Below are positions 53,191-62,900 of a stretch of 64,000 nt of DNA, one piece after another (position 1 is the stretch's first letter; each line of letters opens with the position of its first letter). This DNA comes from Phycisphaerales bacterium. GTDB lineage: Bacteria > Planctomycetota > Phycisphaerae > UBA1845 > Fen-1342. Location: positions 29,126-93,125 of the forward strand of contig JALHJL010000009.1 of the NCBI GenBank assembly GCA_022839625.1, in the 5' to 3' direction. A program made the position numbers and the translations under genes. Below the pieces are notes generated by a model. That model did no database searches, was not told the DNA's origin, and was given only the letters and a program-made list of their open reading frames with translations.

Positions 53191-55208
53191 ATGCTCTGCG
53201 CGACGCGATCGCTGGGCACGCGTTGCGTCACGTAGACCTGTCCGGCGAGTACCTCGCCGTGACCGCCGAACCAGAGGTCATCAGTATTCAACAGCAGCCG
53301 GTAAGCCGGGGCTTCCGGCACGCCGATGCAATAGTCGGCGTAGGATTGGGTCGGGTGGAAGTTGAACGCAAACACCAGTGGGCCGCGGCGGTATACCAGC
53401 AGCTTGCGGTCTTCGTGCTCGTGCAGCTTCTCGCAGGGCAGGGACGACAGAAGGTCATGGTCTTCGTCCAGCCGTATCATGGCGCGGTCGAACGCCGCCA
53501 GCGCGTGGTAGCGCAGCAGTGGGTCGTCAACCAGGGACCATTGCCGCCGCGCGTACTTGTACGAGAAGTTGTTGCCCTCGCGCGGGAAGTCGATCCATTC
53601 CGGGTGGCCGAATTCGTTGCCCATGAAGTTGAGGTATGCTTCGCCGCCCAGCGAGAAGGTGAGCAGCCGGATCATCTTGTGCAGTGCCATGCCGCGCTCG
53701 ACGACCAGATTCTGGCTGCCCTTGACCATGTGATAGTAGATTTCGGCGTTGATCAGGCGCATGGCGATGGTCTTGTCGCCGACCAGGGCCTGGTCGTGGC
53801 ACTCCGCGTAAGAAACGTGCTTCTCCCCAGCCCGCCGGTTGGTCAGCGTGTGATACAGCTCGCCCATGTGCCAGTCTTCGTCGCGACGGTCCTGGAGCAG
53901 CTTGATCCAATAGTCGGGGATGCCCATCGCCAGGCGGTAATCAAAGCCCAGGCCGCCTTCGGCGAGGGGCCGCGCAATACCGACCATACCGGAAACGTCC
54001 TCGGCGATGGTGATCGCGCGCGGGTGCGTGGTGTGGGCCAGCTCGTTCGCGAGCTGAAGGTAGACGACGGCGTCGTCGTCGGTATACGGCGGGAAGTAGT
54101 CCGCGTAGCTGACGAAGGGGTGGCCCAGGCCCCGGTCGTGGTACATCATGCTGGTCACGCCGTCGAAACGGAACCCGTCGAAGCGGTACTCCTCCAGCCA
54201 GAAGCACACGTTGCTCAGAAGGAAACGCAGGACCTCCCACTTCCCGTAGTCAAAGCACAGCGAATCCCAGGCCGGGTGCTGGCCACGGCCGCCGGCGTGA
54301 AAATACTGGTAATCCGTCCCGTCAAACAGGTTCAGCCCCTCGTTCAGGTTCTTGACCGCGTGGCTGTGCACCAGGTCGAGCAGCACCAGCAGCCCGCAGC
54401 CGTGCGCCGTGTCGATGAGGTGTTTCAGGTCCTCCGGTGTGCCGAAGCGCGACGAGGCCGCGAAGAAGCTGCTGACCTGGTAGCCGAAGGAGCCGTAGTA
54501 AGGGTGCTCCTGGATCGCCATGAGCTGCACGGCGTTGTAGCCGGCCGCGACCACGCGCGGCAGGACCTGGGCCGTGAACTCCTGATACGTCCCGATGCGC
54601 GGCTCTTCGGTCGCCATGCCGACGTGCGCTTCGTAGATGCGCAGGTTGCCGCGCAGCTCGGGCCGCGCATGCTGCCAGACATAGGGCTGGGGCGGGTCCC
54701 AGTGCTGGGCGGTGAAATCGTGCGTGCGCGGATCGGACACCGTCCGCCGCGCGTACGCGGGGATGCGGTCGCGCGGACCGATCGCGCTGTGTACGTGGAC
54801 CTTGTAGAGGCTGCCGTGCGTAAGGCGCTCGGCTACCTCGGCGTCCGGCAGGAAACGGCTCCACACGCCGAACTGGTCCTTGTGCAGCGGGTGCGCCAGA
54901 CGGTCCCAGCCGTTGAAGTCGCCCACCAGCGACATGGCGATGGCACCCGGAGCCCATTCGCGGTACCACACGCCAGGCTGCCCGTTGTGCTCGCCGCGGG
55001 TCAGGCCGTAGTACGCGTGTCCGCGGGCGAACTGCTGAAGGGAGCCCTCCGCCGCAATGATCCGCGCGCGCGTGGCGCGGTAGCGCTGGTAGCGCTGGTG
55101 CAGCGCGTCTGTGAAGGGCTTGAGCCAGGGGTCGTGACGGATCAGGCCGGTGCCTTCCGGTGCGGTCGGCGCGGCCTGCGATTCCGGGTGCAGTGCTTCC
55201 GTTTCCAT
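53142..55208 (-). CDS. glgB: 1,4-alpha-glucan branching enzyme (eukaryote-like type)
   Basis: A 688-residue GH13 enzyme that adds alpha-1,6 branches to glycogen. An N-terminal CBM48 (GVWYREWAPGAIAMSLVGDFNGW) is followed by the barrel with VLLDLVHSH, the nucleophile Asp349 in FRFDGVTSM, the acid Glu403 in ITIAEDVSGM and the YAECHDQ motif. A C-terminal beta domain ends it. Its overall pattern (short N-terminus, GNEFGHPEWIDFPREGNN) is that of GBE1-like enzymes of eukaryotes and some bacteria rather than the classical GlgB. No other glg genes are adjacent. Confidence 0.95.
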   Translation of the reverse strand: METEALHPESQAAPTAPEGTGLIRHDPWLKPFTDALHQRYQRYRATRARIIAAEGSLQQFARGHAYYGLTRGEHNGQPGVWYREWAPGAIAMSLVGDFNGWDRLAHPLHKDQFGVWSRFLPDAEVAERLTHGSLYKVHVHSAIGPRDRIPAYARRTVSDPRTHDFTAQHWDPPQPYVWQHARPELRGNLRIYEAHVGMATEEPRIGTYQEFTAQVLPRVVAAGYNAVQLMAIQEHPYYGSFGYQVSSFFAASSRFGTPEDLKHLIDTAHGCGLLVLLDLVHSHAVKNLNEGLNLFDGTDYQYFHAGGRGQHPAWDSLCFDYGKWEVLRFLLSNVCFWLEEYRFDGFRFDGVTSMMYHDRGLGHPFVSYADYFPPYTDDDAVVYLQLANELAHTTHPRAITIAEDVSGMVGIARPLAEGGLGFDYRLAMGIPDYWIKLLQDRRDEDWHMGELYHTLTNRRAGEKHVSYAECHDQALVGDKTIAMRLINAEIYYHMVKGSQNLVVERGMALHKMIRLLTFSLGGEAYLNFMGNEFGHPEWIDFPREGNNFSYKYARRQWSLVDDPLLRYHALAAFDRAMIRLDEDHDLLSSLPCEKLHEHEDRKLLVYRRGPLVFAFNFHPTQSYADYCIGVPEAPAYRLLLNTDDLWFGGHGEVLAGQVYVTQRVPSDRVAQSIQVYIPARTALVLLRM

Positions 55209-55323
55209 GCGGGTGCCACGATATCCGGCCCCCGCAAGCGGTCAAGCGCCGGAACCGGGGCGCGCCCGAGACGAACCGGGCGGCGCTGCGAGCGGCGAGT
55301 GGCACGCGGCGTACGCGGCCGGT

Positions 55324-56748
55324 ATGATCCGCCACCGACATGGTGGGGGCTGGTGGCTCGTGGCGCGTGTGGAAAAAGTAGCCATTATTGGCCTGGACTG
55401 TGCGGACCCGGTCCTTGTCTTCGAGCGGTGGCGCGCGGACCTGCCGAACCTCCGGCGTCTGAGCGGACTCGGCCTCTGGGGGAACCTGGAGAGCTGCATC
55501 CCGCCGCTCACGGTGCCGGCCTGGACCTGCATGGCGTCGGGCAAGGACCCCGGGGCGCTGGGGGTCTACGGCTTTCGCAGCCGCCGGGACTGGAGCTACG
55601 AGAATCTCGGCCTGGCCACCAACCTCGACGTGCGTCAGCCCCGGCTCTGGGACTACGCTGCCCGGGTCGGGTTGCCGTCGATCACGGTCGGCGTGCCGCA
55701 GACCTTCCCGATCGTGCGTCCGCCGCGCGGTTGCCAGATCACCTGCTTCCTGACGCCGAGCACGAAGAGCCCGTACACCCATCCGCCGGAGCTCGCGGGC
55801 GAGATTCGTGAGTTGCTGGGGGGCGAATACATCCTCGACGCGACCGGTTTTCAGACGGAGGACAAGGAGCCGCTTCTGCGGCAGATCTACGAGATGGCTG
55901 AGCAACGCTTCAGGGTCTGCCGGCACCTGCTCAGCACGCGCCCGTGGAACCTGTTCTGGATGGTCGAGATGGGCGTCGACCGCATCCACCACGGCCTGTG
56001 GCGTTACCACGATCCCGAGCACCGTCAGTACCCCGGCCCGGGCCCGCTGGCCGATGCAATCCACGACTACTACGTCTTCATCGACCGCCAGATCGGGATG
56101 CTGCTCGAGTTGCTCGACCTGGAGCGGACCGCGGTGTGGGTGGTGTCCGACCATGGGGCGCAGCGCCTCGACGGCGGGTTTTGCATTAATGACTGGCTGA
56201 TCCGCGAGGGGCTGCTGGTGATGAAGACGCCGATCTCCGGCCGCCGCCGGTTTGAGCTCGCCGACGTGGACTGGAGCAGGACCAAGGTCTGGGGCGACGG
56301 GGGCTACACCGGGCAGTTGTTCATCAACCGGGCCGGCCGCGAGCCGCAGGGCATCGTCGCGGGCGACGAGTATGAGCCGTTGCGCGACAAGCTAGCGGCG
56401 ATGCTCTCCGATCTGCCCGGCCCCTCCGGGCACCCGCTGGGCAATCGCGTGTTCAAGCCCGAGCGGCTCTATCAGGACGTCACCGGTTTTCCGCCGGACC
56501 TCATCGTCCTGTTCGGCGACTTGCGGTGGCGCAGCGTCGGGACGCTCGGGCACGAGGACATCTACACGTTCGAGAGCGAGACCGGGCCGGACGACGCCAA
56601 TCACGCGCTGGCGGGGATGTACATCCTCTCCCACGCCGCGCTGCCCCGCCGCCGTCAGGACGCCGCGTTATACGACGTGACGCCGACGACGCTGGAGCTC
56701 CTGGGCCTGAAAGTGCCGCGCGGCCTGTGTGGGCGGTCGTTGATCTGA
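55324..56748 (+). CDS. Alkaline-phosphatase-superfamily phosphodiesterase
   Basis: A 475-residue cytosolic metalloenzyme of the nucleotide pyrophosphatase/phosphodiesterase branch of the AlkP superfamily. Metal and nucleophile motifs are visible: VAIIGLDCADP, the Thr-containing IPPLTVPAWTCMASGKDPG followed by GVYGF, GVDRIHHGLW, and VVSDHGAQ. Close relatives are common in archaea and planctomycetes; the substrate is unknown. There is no signal peptide. The start is uncertain between ATG 55324 and in-frame GTGs at 55360 and 55369. It is divergent from glgB. Confidence 0.87.
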   Translation: MIRHRHGGGWWLVARVEKVAIIGLDCADPVLVFERWRADLPNLRRLSGLGLWGNLESCIPPLTVPAWTCMASGKDPGALGVYGFRSRRDWSYENLGLATNLDVRQPRLWDYAARVGLPSITVGVPQTFPIVRPPRGCQITCFLTPSTKSPYTHPPELAGEIRELLGGEYILDATGFQTEDKEPLLRQIYEMAEQRFRVCRHLLSTRPWNLFWMVEMGVDRIHHGLWRYHDPEHRQYPGPGPLADAIHDYYVFIDRQIGMLLELLDLERTAVWVVSDHGAQRLDGGFCINDWLIREGLLVMKTPISGRRRFELADVDWSRTKVWGDGGYTGQLFINRAGREPQGIVAGDEYEPLRDKLAAMLSDLPGPSGHPLGNRVFKPERLYQDVTGFPPDLIVLFGDLRWRSVGTLGHEDIYTFESETGPDDANHALAGMYILSHAALPRRRQDAALYDVTPTTLELLGLKVPRGLCGRSLI

Positions 56749-56797
56749 GCATCGTCGCGGGCAAGCAGGGCTCGTCCGCGGTACGCATCAAATCTGT

Positions 56798-56827
56798 TTG
56801 CCGCCGCGCCGGAACGGTCGTTATAAT
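56798..56827 (+). promoter_or_regulatory. Sigma-70-type promoter of the M28 peptidase gene
   Basis: TTGCCG (56798-56803) and a perfect TATAAT (56822-56827) are 18 bases apart. A transcript from here would have a leader of about 140 bases before the GTG at 56975. Confidence 0.65.
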
Positions 56828-56974
56828 CGTATCCGGAGGTACGAAAGCAGCGCCGGTCGGCCCGCTGGAGTGCGTGGCCGGCCCGCGGCAAGGATGGTCC
56901 GCGAGGATGCGTTCCCGCCTTCACTCTTCAACCGCCGGAATCCCGCCCGGCTGCTACGACAGGAGGATTGTCTG

Positions 56975-58924
56975 GTGATTACAAAGCGCGCGTCATGGCA
57001 AGCGATCTGGAGTTTGGCGCTGGGGCTGTGTGTGCTGGGGGCCACGCCGGCCGTCGCCTCCGACGAGGGGCAGGCCGCGGCCGAGCAGGTGAGCCCGCTG
57101 AATGTGAACGGGTTCCTCAACTTCTACCTGTACACCCACACGGGGCACAACCGCGGCATGAGCGGCGCGCAGCACGACTTGTGCCGCGACAACATCAAGA
57201 TGCTCTTCGAGAGCTACGGCCTGCCGACGTACCTCGACACGTTCACTTACAGCGGCGGGACGTGGGAGAACGTGGTCGCGGAGATGACCGGCACGCTGTT
57301 TCCCAACTCCATCTACGTCATCGGCGCGCACTACGACTCGGTGAACAACCCCGGGGCGGACGACAATGCCAGCGGCGTCGCGGGCGTGCTGGAGGCGGCC
57401 CGCATCCTCAGCCAGTACGAGTCCGACTATACCATTCGCTTCATCGCGTTCGATATGGAGGAGCAGGGCCTGATCGGCAGCGACCACTACGCCTCCCAGC
57501 ACGCCGGCGAGGACATCCGCGGGATGATCTCGCTCGACATGATCGCCTATGACCCGATCAACCAGCCGACCAACCACGTCCGTATCTACGGCACGAATGC
57601 ATCGAATCCGATCAAGAATGTCCTGGCCGCGGCGGTCACGGAGTACAGCGGCGGCCTGACGTACACTCTCTATGGCGGGCTCGACGCGAGCGATCACGCG
57701 CCGTTCGAGTGGCAGGGGTTCCAGGCCTGCCTCATCATCGAAGGCGAGGTGTGGAACAACCCCTGCTACCACCAGCAGTGCGATACGTACGACAACCTCG
57801 GCTACCTCAACTTCGGGTTCGCGGCCAAGATCACCCGCAGCGTGGTCGGCTGGCTCGTGGACGCCGCCGGCGTGAACGTGCCCGTGGACAAGCTCGATTT
57901 CCTCTACCCGCTCGGCTTGCCGCAGTACAGCTCGCCGGCCGGCGGCACGACCATTCGGGTCGAGGTCATCGGTGTGGGCGACAAGGTGCCGCAGCCTGGC
58001 ACCGGGATGCTGCACTTCAAGTCCGGCACAACCTGGCAGCAGGTCGCGATGACGCAGGTTGCCCCCAACGTCTACGACGCCGTCCTGCCCGCCGCGGCGT
58101 GCGGGGGCCAGATGCACTATTACTTCAGCGCTCAGGCGACCGACGGGCAGGGGTACGTCGATCCGTACGGCGCGCCCGCGAGTTACTTCACCGCGACGGT
58201 CGCGTACGGCCTGGACGTCATTTACGAGAACAACTTCGACGCCAATCCCGGCTGGACTACCCAGGACCTCTGGGCGTTCGGTCAGCCGACGGGCGGCGGC
58301 GGCGAGTATGGCGGACCGGACCCCACCAGCGGGTACACCGGGCCTTACGTCTACGGCTACAACCTCAGCGGCGACTACCAGAACAACCTGCCCGAGCGGC
58401 ACCTCACCAGCACGCCGATCGACTGCACGGGCAAGTACGGCGTGCGGCTGAATTTCTGGCGCTGGCTGGGCGTGGAGCAGCCCCAATACGACCACGCGTA
58501 CGTCCGCGTCAGCAACAACGGCACGAGCTGGACGACGGTCTGGGAGAACTCGGCGACGATCAGCGACACGGCGTGGCAGCCGATGAACCTGGACATCTCC
58601 GCGGTGGCCGACAACAAGCCGGCCGTGTACCTGCGCTGGACAATGGGCACGACGGACGGCGCGTGGCGGTACTGCGGATGGAACATCGACGACGTGCGGC
58701 TCAGCGCGCTGATCTGCGAGCCGCCGTGGGTCGTGGGGGATATGAACTGCGACGGCACGGTGAGCTTCGCCGACATCAACCCCTTCGTCCAAGCCCTGAC
58801 CGACCCGGCCGCCTGGCAGCAGACGTACCCCGACTGCCCGCTTTCCAACGGCGACATCAATGGCAACGGCACGTTCGGGTTCGACGACATCAACCCGTTT
58901 GTGGCGCTGATGACGGGCGGGTAA
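56975..58924 (+). CDS. Secreted M28 metallopeptidase with dockerin-like tail
   Basis: A 649-residue exported zinc peptidase. GTG 56975 sits 8 bases after AGGAGG. After the signal peptide (to about residue 29) comes the M28 domain. Zinc ligands and catalytic residues appear in VIGAHYDSV (His119), GADDNASGV (Asp129), FDMEEQGLIG (Glu162/163), SLDMIAYD (Asp188) and ASDHAPF (His241). A middle beta domain follows, then a jelly-roll domain (about 425-580, NNFDANPGW to WNIDDVRL). Two loops end the protein, GDMNCDGTVSFADINPFV and GNGTFGFDDINPFV. It probably degrades extracellular peptides, with the tail anchoring or sorting it. Confidence 0.9.
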   Translation: MITKRASWQAIWSLALGLCVLGATPAVASDEGQAAAEQVSPLNVNGFLNFYLYTHTGHNRGMSGAQHDLCRDNIKMLFESYGLPTYLDTFTYSGGTWENVVAEMTGTLFPNSIYVIGAHYDSVNNPGADDNASGVAGVLEAARILSQYESDYTIRFIAFDMEEQGLIGSDHYASQHAGEDIRGMISLDMIAYDPINQPTNHVRIYGTNASNPIKNVLAAAVTEYSGGLTYTLYGGLDASDHAPFEWQGFQACLIIEGEVWNNPCYHQQCDTYDNLGYLNFGFAAKITRSVVGWLVDAAGVNVPVDKLDFLYPLGLPQYSSPAGGTTIRVEVIGVGDKVPQPGTGMLHFKSGTTWQQVAMTQVAPNVYDAVLPAAACGGQMHYYFSAQATDGQGYVDPYGAPASYFTATVAYGLDVIYENNFDANPGWTTQDLWAFGQPTGGGGEYGGPDPTSGYTGPYVYGYNLSGDYQNNLPERHLTSTPIDCTGKYGVRLNFWRWLGVEQPQYDHAYVRVSNNGTSWTTVWENSATISDTAWQPMNLDISAVADNKPAVYLRWTMGTTDGAWRYCGWNIDDVRLSALICEPPWVVGDMNCDGTVSFADINPFVQALTDPAAWQQTYPDCPLSNGDINGNGTFGFDDINPFVALMTGG

Positions 58925-59013
58925 CGGTCTGGCGGCCGCAGGCCCGTAACAAGGGCCGAGACGCGGCGGATAAGCCGCCCGTGCCGGGGAGCGCCGGCGC
59001 GGCGGTGGTAGGG

Positions 59014-59148
59014 GAAGGTTGCCAAGATTGCCCGTGCGCACCCTATACTTGGCAACCTTCGGCTGGGGGGCTGGGGAGCGGTTTCGGAGGAGTCGAGCGC
59101 GCGCGCACGGGTTGGCAATCTTGGAAGATTGCCAAGCAAGGTTGCCAA
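59014..59148. repeat. Cluster of TTGGCAA-type inverted repeats
   Basis: GAAGGTTGCCAAG (59014-59026) and its exact complement (59048-59060) form a 13-bp inverted repeat. TTGGCAATCTT (59110-59120) and AAGATTGCCAA (59123-59133) form an 11-bp stem with a 2-base loop. GCAAGGTTGCCAA follows directly, and GATTGCC words link the two parts. Confidence 0.75.
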
Positions 59149-59215
59149 CACGGGGACGCGGGGACACGAGTTGGCGGGAGTAGCGAGCGGCGAAGAGGCA
59201 GTTGGAGGCGTGCGA

Positions 59216-59319
59216 GGGGCCGAGGGGTCAAGGGGGCAAGGGATCAAGGGATCAAGAGATCGAGGGATCAAGGGGTCGAAGGGGCAAGGGATCGAGGGGT
59301 CGAGGGGCCAAGGGGGCGA
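59216..59319 (+). repeat. 8-bp purine-rich minisatellite, 13 units
   Basis: Thirteen consecutive octamers such as GGGATCAA, GGGATCGA, GGGGTCGA and GGGGCCAA run without a break. The purine strand is the plus strand. No stop codons interrupt some frames, but the peptide has no family features. Confidence 0.85.
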
Positions 59320-59488
59320 GGGGGGCGGCGGGTGGCGGACACTTGTGTGTGCGTTGAGAACGGGGGCTGGCTCCGCGCCGGCGGGCTTTCGCGGCAGCGC
59401 TACGCGACTCTCTCGCGGGGCTTTGTCGCTCGCCCGTGTCGTGGGTCTCGCTGGCGGTGTTGCCTCACCATTCTGTCCCTCAGCGTGA

Positions 59489-59517
59489 TTGAGTTTGGGG
59501 GGGCACCGCGGTAGGAT
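59489..59517 (+). promoter_or_regulatory. Possible promoter upstream of the RCC1/FN3 protein
   Basis: TTGAGT (59489-59494) and TAGGAT (59512-59517) are 17 bases apart. The 400-base distance to the ATG weakens the assignment. Confidence 0.3.
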
Positions 59518-59913
59518 GGCGAGTACGCGGAAGTTGGAGGGGCTGAGCGCGAGGGCTTGTCCCTCCAGGTAAGCACGACTCGCGGGGGCCGTGCGGCTTC
59601 CGGGGTGCATCTCAGTCCGAATCGGATCGGTCGAAATGGCGGCGGACCAGGGCCCGAGCGGCAGCGACGCGGCTGTAGCGCCGATCCTGCATGTCGGCCG
59701 TTCGAAGTCGAAGCGACTGGGCATCCCCTGTAGCGCTGGGGCGTCGTCGTGTAGCGCCGGGCCCCCGTACGCGCCGTCCGCACTGCGCCGAACGACAGGT
59801 AAGCACTTCGAGAATCGGGGGTATCGGCGCGCCCCGTCGGCGGGCCATCACATCAAGGACCCCGAGCCCCAGAGCACCGTGGCGAGGGGCCATTTCACGA
59901 AGGGAGCAGCGAC

Positions 59914-62900
59914 ATGTCTCGAGAACTGGGCAGAATCGCGGCATTTTGGGCACTGAGATCGTTCGTTGTTGCGGCTGCTGGGATCATGCTCTGTGCACTG
60001 ACGACGCAGGCGCAGGATTGCGAGCGGTCTCGAGATGCGTCCCGGCGTCAGGCCCAAGACGTGCCCAATGGGCAGGGCGGCGAGTCCATCGCACGTCGTC
60101 CAGCCGGACTCGGCAAATTGGATGTAGTCACCCTGAGCAAGGGCCCAGCGGCGTGTCCACTGAGGGAGCGGGTTTTTGCCGAGTCGATGACCGTCCCCGC
60201 GCAGCGCCGGGAGGCGCGGCTGCAAACCGTCCCGACCCGCCGGCAGGCCGAAGGTCGCGGCAATCCGCAGTGCGGGACCGTGGTCTACGAAAACGCCTTC
60301 CCGGTGGACTTCGCACCTACGGGGGCCAATGGCCGTGTGGCTGATGATTGTGAGATGATCAGTCCCGGCGGCGACGTCTGCAGCATTTCGGGCCGCATCT
60401 GGAACGACCACAGCAGCGACGCAACGATCTTCCTCGAACTGTGGGACGGTTGCCCGATCTCGGGCGGTGGGGCGACGCTGCTGTCCACTAGCCCGGCTTT
60501 CAGTGTCGCACCCGAGTACAGCTTCGTGATCTGGTCGTTGGAACCTTACGTGACAGCGCCGGCGGTGGTCTGGGTCGCCTGGCGATCGGCGCACGCCAAC
60601 GTCGGCCCCCTCGTCAGCGAGGAAGCCGAGATCGGTTATACGGCCAACAACTTCTATGCCTCAGACTGTGGAGGCGGCGAGTCATGCAACTGCGGGTGGA
60701 GTGGAAACCCCTACGCGGGGCTTGACGTCACGATTCGCGTCGAGGCTCCCGCTAACGTTATCGACAAGGCGACGCACCCCGGGCTGGGCGACTGCGGACG
60801 CTACACGAACCTCTTTCTCGCAAACGACCAATACACAGATTACGGTTCTGCTCCGGCCGAGGTTGACACTGTCGTGTTCTGTGGATCGCACGATTACGGT
60901 GCGACGTGGGGCGATATCACCTGGCTTGTCGACCGGAACACGCTGGAACCGCGGCCGTACTCCATGGCGTCCGCGGCGTACTGGGGAGAAAACAATGGGC
61001 TGGACAGGTGGTACGTTACTTTGCGCGACGATACTGCCACCAGCCACATCAATCTGCTTCAGTGGGACACGGACGACGATTCACTCGTCAACATCTGGGA
61101 GGCGAGCCTTCAGGGCCAGTACTGGAATTATAGCAGCCACGGCTGTTCCGACTTGAAACAGCCGCAGATTGCGTGTGACAATCGCTTCGCATCGTGGTGG
61201 TGGGGAGTGATGTCGTTCAGCATCGACAAGAGCGGAGCTTCTCCGCCGAATGACAGACCAGCGTTATTTTATCAGGAAGACGAGACCGGGCTGGGCACAA
61301 TGCGGCAATTCAACCGCGGCGATGCGCTGGGCAATGATGTAGCCATCGACCCCGTTGGCGATCACTTCGCCGCTGCCTGGGACCCCATCTACTCATCTTA
61401 CGGGCATTCGCTCCTGGCTTTGTGGCAGAACATTAACGATCCGAACGACTACGAATCGTTCGTGTGGTTTCACACCGGCGAAGTCTCTCATCCGGCGGTG
61501 GCGGTACATGACGGTGCGATCATTTGTGCAGCAGAGCTGAACTTGCCGAGTTCACATCCATACAAAATGCTCTTGCTGCTTAGATTCGAAGACGACACGG
61601 TCGGCGGCATCGCGCAAGAGTGGTACTGCTGGTACGGATACGGGCCGCTGGTGCATCCCGAGATCAAACACGTCTTCGGCGATACGTTTGTTGTCGGCTT
61701 TGCGGCGGAGAATGCTTCGGATCCCGAAGATCGTCGTTTGGCTTTCATCGCGACGCGCGACGCGGGCATGACTTGGACGGATTGGGAAGACATTTACTGG
61801 CTGGGGGGAACGGACGCGGTCTCCGAATACCGGGCGATAGAGATGTCATCCGGCGGGAACAACGCAATCTGGGAGTACCGGCCGCTGCCCGCCAGCAACG
61901 ATCTGGTGTACCTGCACCTGGAGACCCTGGCGGTCGAGATGAACGGCCATGTTTACTACGCGGACGGCAGCCCAGCCGCGCCGACACAGATTGTCGTGGA
62001 GAACCTCGATCCGGAGCACGGCGGCATCATTCCGATGGAGGCGATCATCGACGGCAATTCCTACCACTTGAAGCTCATGGTGAGCTGGGATGTGTGGATC
62101 GGCGCCACGCTTCGGGTGACCGCGTCGCAGCCGGGTGAGACGGGCTCGGCGCAGCACGTCTTTGAGAGCATCGACCCCGTCAACACAATCGACGTGACGT
62201 ACACTGGGTTGCCCGCGGGGGCCTGCTGCTTTGGTGATGGGCACTGCGAGCAGTTGACCGAGACTGGCTGCACGAGCGCGGGCGGCGTGTCCTGGACGAT
62301 GGACCTGCCATGCGAGCCGAATCCGTGTCCGCTGCCGGGATGCCCAACCGAACCGCGTCCGGAAGACGGGGCGACGAATGTCCTCTTGGACACTGATCTC
62401 GACTGGGCGGACGCGCAGTACGCAACTTCATACGACGTGTGCTTCGGGGACACGAGCCCGCCACCCTTTGCCGGCAACACGCCGACCAGCGACTGGCCCC
62501 TACCGACGCTGAACTACGACACGGTGTACTACTGGCAGGTCGTGGCCAAGAACAGCGCGGGTTCGACCTTGGGACCGGTCTGGTCATTTCAGACGGTGGC
62601 CTCTGCGCCAAGCGGCCCAATCGTGGCCTGGGGGATGAACGACTACGGCCAGTGCAATGTACCTTCACCGAATGAGAGCTTTGTGGCGGTCGCCGCGGGT
62701 GGGTACCACAGTCTGGGCCTGAAGGTCGACGGCTCCATCGCCGCGTGGGGCCGCAACCAAGCTGGGCAGTGCGACGTACCGGCACCCAACTCCGGTTTCG
62801 TGGAAGTGACGGCAGGCTCCGCGCACACGCTGGGATTGAAGGGTGATGGCTCGATCCTGGCGTGGGGCTGGAACAACTACGGCCAGTGCAACGTGCCGGC

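Larger units (their letters stand above)
58925..59913. other. About 1-kb non-coding region rich in repeats
   Basis: No gene is supported here. It holds a cluster of TTGGCAA-type inverted repeats (59014-59148), an 8-bp minisatellite (59216-59319) and a possible promoter (59489-59517). The remaining 390 bases before the RCC1 gene show nothing recognisable and could be a long leader. Confidence 0.55.

Noticed and set aside
59216..59490. Small protein encoded across the minisatellite
   Set aside because: Both strands give repetitive low-complexity peptides with no start context; it is a by-product of an 8-bp repeat.
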